Origin: Symbiodinium natans
Lineage: Eukaryota > Sar > Dinophyceae > Suessiales > Symbiodiniaceae
Assembly: GCA_905221605.1 (NCBI GenBank)
Contig: CAJNDS010001258.1
Span: 374,720 to 434,719 of the forward strand
DNA: 60,000 nucleotides
Direction: 5' to 3'
The notes beneath the pieces are model-generated. The model worked only from the letters and a program-made list of their open reading frames with translations, was not told the origin of the DNA and searched no databases. Made by a program: the position numbers and the translations under genes. Positions 53,389-60,000 of the stretch are shown here, in pieces; position 1 is the stretch's first letter; each line of letters begins with the position of its first letter.

Positions 53389-53639
53389 GTTTGTGCGGGG
53401 TTTTGGAGGGCTTGGTAGGGTTTAGTCGGGCGGATTGGGGCAGTTTTGTTTAGTAGGGCTTAGTAGGGTTTGATTGCAGTGCTGAGGGTTTGGGGTTTCG
53501 GGTTTGGGGGTTTAGGGTTTAGGTTTAGGGTTTAGGATTAGGCTGAAGCGTGGAGCATGGCTAGCTGTGCTTTAGGGCTTATGGTCTGGGCCCTGGCAGT
53601 CCGGGTTTCGGGGCTTAGGGTTTGGGGTTTAGGGGGGGG

Positions 53640-53928
53640 GCTCTAAGGGTTTGGGGGTTCAGGTGGGCCCGTAGGCTCAAGTGAGTCAGACACGTACCCC
53701 TAAGGTTGTACCCCTAAAGGTTCCCCCTCAAATACTCCGAATATGGCCCTTAAATTCTTTCAGGCCCAAGGGTCCAACCTTAAGGGTCCAAGGTAGAACC
53801 CCGAATTTAGGGGCTGAATAATTGGAACAGGGCTTGTGGAGCTTGCTATAGTAAAGTTATAAAGGGACCCTAACGGCAATATTACTAGCAATTCTTCCGA
53901 CCCTATGTTTTGGGATGTTCCCCTTGAT
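53640..53928. other. Mixed sequence with CCCCTAAGG-type repeats
   Basis: Short direct repeats (GTACCCCTAAGG, GTACCCCTAAAGG; GGGTCCAACC, GGGTCCAAGG) but no recognisable exon. Ends at the ACTAACAGTCC hairpin. Confidence 0.5.
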
Positions 53929-54005
53929 ACTAACAGTCCTTAATAGGGATTGGAGTACCCCCCCCCCCCCCCATTAAATTATAATCCCTATTAAGGACTG
54001 TTAGT
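53929..54005. mobile_element. Hairpin element, ACTAACAGTCC family
   Basis: Perfect 23-bp arms beginning ACTAACAGTCCTTAATAGGG, separated by 31 bases that include a C-run. Confidence 0.82.
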
Positions 54006-54531
54006 TGGAGTAGGAAGAAGAGTAGGAGTAGTGGTAATTGTCGTCGCAACCGTCGTTGCCCTCAACCCTCTGTCGGGCCTGAGCCTAGAGCTGCAAGAGG
54101 TTTTAGGGTTTGGGGTTTGGGGTTTGGGGTTTGGGGTTTAGGGTTTGGGGTTCAGGGTTTGGGGTTTGGGGTTTAGGGTTTTGGGAACCCAGGCTATGGG
54201 GCGCACCCGCCGGGGTCCCAGTGCAGAAGCCTGTTTGTGTTCTCTCGGGTCTTGGGCATATAGAGTTAGAGTTCAGGGTTTGGGGTTTTCAGGGTCTGAG
54301 AAATTCGCCACACCCTCAACCCTAAAAAACCCCAAGCCCTTAACTCGGAAAGCCCAGGTCTCCTTGTCTTTCTTATGGTTGAGGCCTTAATTTGGGCATT
54401 TAGGGTGTGGGGTTCCTGTGCTTGATGGTTTTTTAAGTGGTGTGATTAGTGGATCACCTTCGTTGCAGCCTAGTAGAACCCAACTAAGGTAGGTGTAACT
54501 CTACGCTCTCCTTGTCTGACTTCCGACTTAG

Positions 54532-54599
54532 GAACAGCATCGCGATCAGGTTCCTGAAGCACCGCGTGCGGCTCTCAGCGGAGCGGAGCCAATTCGATC
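54532..54599 (+). CDS. Exon after strong pyrimidine tract
   Basis: The acceptor ends TTAG after a long pyrimidine-rich run (54503-54529), one of the best in the window. Phase 0 gives EQHRDQVPEAPRAALSGAEP and reaches TAG at 54600. The +1 frame (NSIAIRFLKHRVRLSAERSQ) is also open. An internal GTTCCT donor at 54550 is possible. Confidence 0.4.
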
Positions 54600-54873
54600 T
54601 TAGGGTTTGGGTCTACTTTGGCTGTATTAGGTAGTAGGGCCCAAAAATCCACGACTAACTTCGCAGACCCCCCCCGCCCCTACTAGAGTCTTCATGTTTT
54701 TGCATGGGTACGTATTGGGTTTAGGGCTCAGGGCTCACTGTTTCAGAGCTCCGACACCTTCCCCTGCAATCTAGAACCCCTCCCCAAAGACTCAACCTCT
54801 TAAACGAAAAGCACCCCCGACAGCCCGAGAAAGCCTACACAGAAACAACTTCGGTCGCTCTCCGCCCGTGCAG

Positions 54874-54901
54874 ACCCTGGAGTTTGCACCATCCACACTC
54901 G
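54874..54901 (+). CDS. Micro-exon (TLEFAPSTL)
   Basis: GTGCAG acceptor to GTGCAG donor, 28 nt, reading TLEFAPSTL. It sits in a C-rich but not telomeric region. Confidence 0.35.
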
Positions 54902-55147
54902 GTGCAGGAACTTAAGGCCTTAAAACCCCAAGAGGCCCCCCAAAGCCCTCGAAACCTTGCAAGCCCTTTAAGCCCTGTCAACCCCATGCCGTGCGTACAC
55001 CGGCCCTAAGCCCCCGCAAGATTCTGGCAAACTCTGCCGGGCGCCAGACATTTCGCTGCTTTTCTCCCCATCCCTTTACATGTACACCATTCCAGCATAT
55101 CCGGGTTCTTCTACTCCCAGGATAGTAATCATAAGTTATGCATGTCT

Positions 55148-55256
55148 GTATATATATACACACATATGCATATTAGATGTCTATCTATGTAGATAAACAT
55201 ACATATATATATATATATATTGCAAACACATATACATGTACACATATGTATGTATG
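55148..55256. repeat. TA/CATA microsatellite
   Basis: Alternating TATA and ACACATATG-type repeats. Confidence 0.9.
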
Positions 55257-55405
55257 ACCCTAAGGTACCTTAAAGAGGTTCTTTACCTTCAAAAAAGGGG
55301 GGTTGAGGTTCCGGGAAACCCTAAACCCTGAATGCTTAATCGTTAACCCCAAGCCCTATCTGCTCCCCAAGCCCAAAACCCTAAAACCCGAACCCCGAAG
55401 GTCAG

Positions 55406-55433
55406 AGTCGAGGGCATGGAGCTTCGCGCCAAG
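55406..55433 (+). CDS. Micro-exon (VEGMELRAK)
   Basis: GTCAG acceptor to GTAGCG donor, reading VEGMELRAK. The upstream bases in the same frame (KVR) allow an earlier CCGAAG acceptor at 55400. C-rich repeats on both sides. Confidence 0.45.
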
Positions 55434-55730
55434 GTAGCGGATGCCGCTGGGCCAAGAGTCCCTAAGCCCTAAACCCTAAATCCTAAACCCTAAACCCTAA
55501 ATCCTAAACCCTAAACCCTAAACCCTAAATCCTAAACCCTAAACCCTGGACCCCAAACCCTAAACCCTAAACCCCTTGCTGGCCTTAGATTCTTTGGTCT
55601 AGGGTTCAGGGTTTAGGGCTTAGTAGAGGTCAGGGTTTAGTGATGGCAAAGCCCCAGGGCTCAGAGCCTTCAGTGCAAGTCGAAAGTCCCGGCCAGGTGT
55701 GCCCTGATGCATTGTTTTTTAGTTCTAGGT

Positions 55731-55840
55731 TCCTATGGGGGTCTACGAAAATATGGGACCCTTAATATAGACCCCCACATAGTAGGATCCACTTGTAAAA
55801 AGGACCCAATAAGGTACCCCGAATTTGGGAAACACTCTTA
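55731..55840. mobile_element. Dispersed element, TATGGGGGTTTACG family
   Basis: Second copy: GTCTACGAAAATATGGGACC at the start; the right end is more diverged. Confidence 0.74.
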
Positions 55841-55909
55841 TATAGAGTAGCCAACCCCCAAATGGGCTCCCTGATAAGGCAACCCAAGTGCTTTCAGTTC
55901 GAGTCTGAA

Positions 55910-55980
55910 CCCTAAGCCCTAAGCCCTAAGCTCTAAGCCCTAAGCCCTTAAGCCCTAAACCCTAAACCCTAAACCCTAAA
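55910..55980. repeat. CCCTAAG/CCCTAAA array inside a duplicated exon edge
   Basis: 71 bp of heptamers between 19-bp direct repeats at 55891-55909 and 55981-55999. Confidence 0.92.
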
Positions 55981-55993
55981 CTTTCGGTGCGAG

Positions 55994-56088
55994 TCTGAAG
56001 AGACGGATGCCGAGGTGCTGGCCCACATGTCCAACAAGTGGACCTTCCGCCATGGCGGCGAGCACCTGAACATGTCGTGCTCCGGAGG
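55994..56088 (+). CDS. Exon (DAEVLAHMSNKWTFRHGG)
   Basis: The frame reads SEETDAEVLAHMSNKWTFRH and GGEHLNMSCSG, with excellent coding character, ending at a GTTTAGG donor supplied by the repeat array. Its 5' edge is duplicated: 55891-55909 and 55981-55999 share 17 of 19 bases around a 71-bp CCCTAAG/CCCTAAA array. The upstream copy keeps a TTTCAG acceptor; the copy joined to the exon has TTTCGG. The working acceptor is therefore uncertain. The exon leaves two bases, fitting the next exon. Confidence 0.68.
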
Positions 56089-56757
56089 GTTTAGGGTTTA
56101 GGGTTTAGGGTTTAGGGTTTAGGGTCTAGGGGTTTAGGGTTTAGGGTTTAGGGTTTAGGGCTTAGGGTTTAGGGTTGCAAGGGTTTCGTGAAGCACGAGA
56201 GGCCCCAAACCGTAAAACTTTACAAGCCCTAAAACAATAAGACTCTAAAGCCCTAGAGCCCTAAACCCTAAGCCCCAGAAACCCTAGCACAAAACGCTAA
56301 AGCCCTAGAGCCCAGAAACCCTAACACCCCAAAAGCCTAGAACCCTGAAGCCTTCAAACCCCGAGAAAAAGCTGACTCGACATTAGAAGCTCCACTCCAG
56401 CAAGCACCCATTACCCAACTCATTTCAAAAGTTGGCCTAGAAACCCTAAACCCTAAACTCTAAACCCTAAACCCTAAGCCCTAAATCCTAAACCCCTAGA
56501 GCCCCTAGGAGACCCAGACAGAGTATACCCCTCGCTTCCACTATTCCGGACGAAGCTCGCTAGGTCATAGTAGGGCAATAGGGAGTTGGTTACTAGATGT
56601 ACCCCCATAAGGCATTCTTTAGAGTTCCGAATTATCCGAAACGCTAAGCCTAAGCCCTAAACTTAATTTTCCTAACTCCCTACTGCACCCATCTTTACCC
56701 TGAACCCAAACTCTAAACCCTAAACCCCAAACCCTAAACGCTAAACCCCAGCAGCAG

Positions 56758-56805
56758 GTACTCCTTCTCACGCCTCGAGCCCTGGACGGGCCGTCCGGAC
56801 ACCGA
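56758..56805 (+). CDS. Exon (YSFSRLEPWTGRPDT)
   Basis: CAGCAG acceptor; one base completes a glycine codon from the previous exon, then YSFSRLEPWTGRPDT, to a GTTGCA donor. Phase is consistent with 55994-56088. Family not recognised. Confidence 0.58.
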
Positions 56806-57453
56806 GTTGCAACTCTTGGGGGCTTCAGTGTTCGGGCTTATATAGGGTTGTTTAGGGTTTAGGGCTTAGGGCTTAGGGTTTGGGGTTTAAGGTTTTGGGT
56901 GCCCAAAGCCTTAAGCCTAAGGCCTAAAGCCTAAACTCTAAACCCCAAACCCTAACCCCTGCTTTCTTGGTTTGGCGTCACTCGGGGGTTTTACAGCTTT
57001 GCTCGGAGTTTCTGCTGGTCTTTGGGGGCGATGGGTTGGACTCTGGCTTGGGATCTTATACTACCCACACCGGAGGTGAGGCACAAAAACTGCTTAGTAA
57101 CCCCAAACCCTAAACTCTAAACCCTAGACCCTAAAGGGCATTCAGGGCAAGTAGGGGGGTGCTTAGCCGTAAGCCTTAAACCCTAAGCTCCAAAGTGGCA
57201 GAATGGAGGTTGGGGTGGTGCCGGATCCACTGAATCCCGGGATTGTGGGTGCTTGTTTTGAAGTTCGGTGTTTAGGGTTTGGGGTTGAGGGTCTAGGGTT
57301 TAGAGTTTAGGGCTTAGGGGCTTGGAGCCAACTCACCCTGACCCACAAGGCGCGACAGGGTTTAAGGCTTAGGGGGGTTTTTGTGGTAATCAGGCCTCCT
57401 GTTGAACCCTAAGCTCGAAACCCTAAACCCTGAACCCTGAGCCCTAAACCCAG

Positions 57454-57543
57454 ATCCTCGCATTTCCCCGTGGCCTCCGACCGGTCGAGGCCTGGACACG
57501 CCGGGCTTTGGCCCTGCGTATGTGGACGAGGCGCGGAACATAT
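57454..57543 (+). CDS. GC-rich exon, frame ambiguous
   Basis: CCCAG acceptor to GTAGGG donor, exactly 90 nt, with all three frames open. One frame contains LDTPGFGPAYVDEARNI, another AFPRGLRPVEAWTRR, and the frame in phase with the previous exon gives SSHFPVASDRSRPGHAGLWP. The exon is supported by its position and signals; the protein sequence is not settled. Confidence 0.45.
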
Positions 57544-58008
57544 GTAGGGTTTCGGGTTTAGGGTTTAGGGTTTAGGGTTGAGGGTTGAGGGTTTAGGGTT
57601 TTTTGAAATTGTGGGGCTTTGGGGGTTTTAGGGTCTGGGCTTTTCGGGTTGAAGCTAGACCTCGAAGCCCGACACCAGGATTCAGAAGAGCGTGCGAAGC
57701 AGCCAGGCTCTTCTGCCCTAACCCTTGAACCCTCATCCCGACACCCCTAAACCCTGAACCCTAAACCCTAAATCCTAAGCCCTAAACCCTAAACCCTACG
57801 AGGGTGCCCCCGCAAGGGCGAAGCCTGCCCGACTACCACACTTTATCGGTCTTTTTGGTTTGGGGTGCAGGGTTTAGGGTTTGGGGTTTAGGGTGTAGGG
57901 TTTGTGGTGTCGAGTGTAAGGTGTGGGTTTACGCGTTGTGCATCACATGGGAGGGTTATCTACATTAGGGTCCCTTTTGGGAGTCCTTTTCATCAGTTTA
58001 GGGTTTAG

Positions 58009-58104
58009 GGTTTTAGGTTTAGATTTAGGGTTTAGGGTTTAGGGTTTAGGGTTTAGGGTTTAGGGTTTAGGGTTTAGGGTTTAGGGTTTAGGGTTTAGGG
58101 TTTA
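58009..58104. repeat. TTTAGGG array
   Basis: About thirteen heptamers upstream of the 168-bp palindrome; CCCTAAA units follow the palindrome on the other side. Confidence 0.93.
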
Positions 58105-58120
58105 CTGTAGGGTTTAGGGT

Positions 58121-58288
58121 TAGACTCACAAGTGGGGTTATAAGTAACCATAAACCTCTAAGTAGGTCCTTAGGCATAATCCGAAAGAATGACGGGGTGT
58201 GCGGTTGAGGTTTTCGTCATTCCTTCGGATTATGCCTAAGGACCTACTTGGAGGTTTATGGTTACTTATAACCCCACTTGTGAGTCTA
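58121..58288. mobile_element. Near-perfect 168-bp palindrome
   Basis: Arms 58121-58194 and 58215-58288 match at 72 of 74 positions, with a 20-base loop. The arm contains CCTACTTGGAGGTTTATGG, so it is related to the CCTACTTG family, with an added GACTCACAAGTGGGG end. Confidence 0.9.
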
Positions 58289-58443
58289 ACCCTTAACCCT
58301 AAACCCTAAACCCCAAAACCCTAAACCCTAAACCCTAAACCCTAAACCGTAAAACCTAAACCCTAAACCCTAAACCGCCTGAACCTCTAAGTAGGGTCAA
58401 AGTCTGGGACTCAGAGTTGAGAGTTTCAAGAGCTCAAGCTCAG

Positions 58444-58483
58444 GTTGCCTGGATCTTCCCCCGCGACTTCTGCCGGGTCCTTG
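58444..58483 (+). CDS. Penultimate exon (VAWIFPRDFCRVL)
   Basis: CTCAG acceptor to a repeat-supplied GTTTAG donor. Thirteen codons (VAWIFPRDFCRVL) plus G. It joins the terminal exon in phase. A 168-bp perfect-class palindrome and CCCTAAA repeats lie upstream. Confidence 0.6.
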
Positions 58484-58782
58484 GTTTAGGGTTTAGGGTT
58501 TAGGGTTTAGGGTTTAGGGTTTAGGGTTAGGGTGTAAGGTTTAGGGCCCAACGCCTGGAACCCTCCAGCCCCAAAGCCCCAGATTCCAGTACGAAATGAG
58601 AGGTTTCGGGGTGTTGGGGCTGAGGGATTAGGAGGAAGCCTTTTGAGGTACAGGGTTTAGGGTTTAGGGTTTAGGGTTTAGGGTTTAGGGTTTAGGGGTT
58701 TAGGGTAAGGGTCGGGCTAAACCCTAAACCCCCCGAACACGACCGGGACCCGCAAGTTCTGACAACTTGAGAGCTACTCCTG

Positions 58783-58891
58783 GGTAGCCCAGTGGCACCC
58801 TCTTCCCTTTTTTTGGGGGGTTCCAGGTTCCCTTATAAATGAACCAAGCAAAAAAAGGGTGCCCTTATCATAATATGGTTACTGGGCTACC
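58783..58891. mobile_element. MITE-like element, GGTAGCCCAGTGG family
   Basis: Ends GGTAGCCCAGTGGCACCC and GGTTACTGGGCTACC, inner AAAAAGGGTGCCC. Second copy of the family. Confidence 0.75.
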
Positions 58892-59408
58892 AAGATGCAC
58901 ATTCAGTTGTCTGAACAATGCACATGACAAGATGACACGCAATGCAAGGCGGCCACCCTACTAAGCCCTAAGCCCTAAACCCTAGACCCTACACCCTAAA
59001 CCCTAAACCCTAAACCCCTAAACCCCTAAACCCTAAACCCATGAGCTTGTTCGCACCGTGGCTCAAAAAAGCCGCTGTTCCCAAGAACCTCAGCTAAACT
59101 TTGTTCGGTTTAGGTTTGGGGTTTGGGGTTTGGGGTTTAGGGTTTAGGGCCAAGCCCTAAATCCTAAGCCCAAACTGTGTCTTGACATCGTGGCAAAGCC
59201 TTTATTGCCTGGGGGCTGGGTAGTTAACGTTTAAACTTTTTGGCTGTATATAATCTTACTACAAATAAACGGTTAACCTATTTTGGGCCAGGGTTTTAGC
59301 CCCTAAGATTACACCCGGACCCTAGACCCTAAATCCTAAATCCTAAACCCTAAACCCCTTTACCCTTAACCTCTCAGCCGCAGTAAGGAACACATCAGCG
59401 GTGCCCAG

Positions 59409-59455
59409 GTCTGGAACACATCGTGCTCTACGGCCATGTGACGCCCAAGACATGA
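59409..59455 (+). CDS. Terminal exon (GLEHIVLYGHVTPKT, stop)
   Basis: CCCAG acceptor; two bases join the preceding G to make glycine, then LEHIVLYGHVTPKT and TGA. Phase agrees with the exon ending at 58483, giving a plausible C-terminus. Repeats follow on the C-rich strand. No poly(A) signal was identified. Confidence 0.62.
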
Positions 59456-60000
59456 AGAGCCGTGCCCTAAACCCTACACCCTAAACCTTAAACCTAAACC
59501 CTAACCCTAAACCCTAAAACCCTAAGCCCTAAGCCCTAAACCCTAAACCCTAAACCCCAAACCCTAAACCCTAAGCCCTAGGGGCTGGCCCAGAGTTTCG
59601 GGTCTTCAGCCCTGCCGTGCACTGCGACGGTTTGTTCCTTTCAGCGCAGGGGCACGCGCAAAGCTTCGCGATTTAGGGCCCAGGGTTGAGGGGTTTAGGG
59701 TTTCGGGTTTAGGGCTCAGGGTTGAGGGGTTTGGGGTTAGGTGACCTCCACCCTGTGGGGGAGGATGCTTGGATGCTCTAAAAACCCTGAGAACCTAAAC
59801 CCTTCGCCCAAACCCCGAAACCCCAAACCCTAAACCTAAATCCGAATTTCGAGTGGTTCGGGTATGTAGGGGCCCAACTTTTAATTCACCCTGAACGCTG
59901 GGTTCACCAACGCTAAACCCCTAATCTCCGAAACCACCTAAACCCTAAACCCTTTCAAAACCCTGAGCCCTAAACCCCTAAACCCCTAAACCCCTGAACC

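Larger units (their letters stand above)
35615..59455 (+). other. Gene span: KCTD-type BTB protein split into micro-exons
   Basis: A + strand gene is followed exon by exon from about 35.6 kb. Predicted exons join in consistent phase through a coiled-coil stretch (35630-40365) into a BTB/K_tetra domain (41126-49927). KCTD-family BTB domains typically form tetramers or pentamers and often serve as Cullin-3 adaptors or channel regulators; which role applies here is unknown. Exons after 49.9 kb (listed separately) lie on the same strand with similar signals and end in a TGA at 59453-59455. The last two join in phase, but the path from 49.9 to 58.4 kb is not fully resolved, so a second gene is possible. 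Introns run from about 0.4 to 4.7 kb and are dominated by telomere-type arrays. Confidence 0.6.

Noticed and set aside
57454-57543. G3 motif of a GTPase (DTPGFG)
   Set aside because: Three frames are open, the motif is in a frame that does not match the preceding exon, and no P-loop or other GTPase motif was found nearby.
1-60000. Spliced-leader relics (TTTTGGCTCAAG) that would mark retroposed dinoflagellate genes
   Set aside because: Scanned by eye; only partial look-alikes (for example near 26529 and 59057) were seen, too short to support.
1-60000. tRNA or rRNA genes
   Set aside because: No clover-leaf B-box with matching arms and no rRNA-like block noticed; GGTTCC-type strings near 25950 lie in GCTCAGGG repeats.

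Overview
This is a nuclear genome window, almost certainly from a dinoflagellate or a close alveolate relative; the genus cannot be fixed from sequence alone. Three things point there. Telomere-type heptamers (TTTAGGG/CCCTAAA and variants) are scattered through the whole window. Coding sequence is shattered into very short GC-rich exons, all readable on the + strand, with AG acceptors and a mix of GT and GC donors. The one clearly recognisable protein is a KCTD-type BTB (potassium-channel tetramerisation, T1-like) protein, a family I associate with large numbers in dinoflagellates. No tRNA, rRNA, CRISPR array or bacterial-style gene was seen. Long open frames inside the repeats are artefacts of 7-mer and 32-mer periodicity.

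Layout. Bases 1-5900 are mostly telomere-like arrays with a few exon-like islands. A non-autonomous-transposon-like element occupies 6505-8500 and has an inverted, shorter copy at 36479-37627. Exon-like islands of about 20-100 bp continue from 8.5 to 34.9 kb, separated by arrays and small palindromic (MITE-like) elements. These may belong to one or several genes; candidate terminal exons with stops lie at 12.8, 23.9 and 27.6 kb. From about 35.6 kb one gene can be followed with consistent reading phase: a coiled-coil N-terminal part (35.6-40.4 kb), then the BTB domain spread over seven exons (41.1-49.9 kb). Its continuation to a candidate stop at 59,455 is likely but not proven. The intron between BTB exons 4 and 5 is about 4.7 kb and holds a 3-kb foldback cluster of 32-bp units flanked by GGTTC-rich arrays.

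The most striking pattern concerns intron architecture. Exon islands tend to have C-rich CCCTAAA arrays upstream and G-rich TTTAGGG arrays downstream. A typical intron therefore starts with (G)GTTTAGGG repeats, which often supply the GT donor, and ends with CCCTAAA repeats before the AG acceptor. In RNA the two ends could pair. Two arrays are flanked by short direct duplications of exon-edge sequence, which is what insertion of telomere-type DNA at breaks would leave. At least ten families of 75-190 bp palindromic elements are also present, several in two or more copies and some abutting splice sites.
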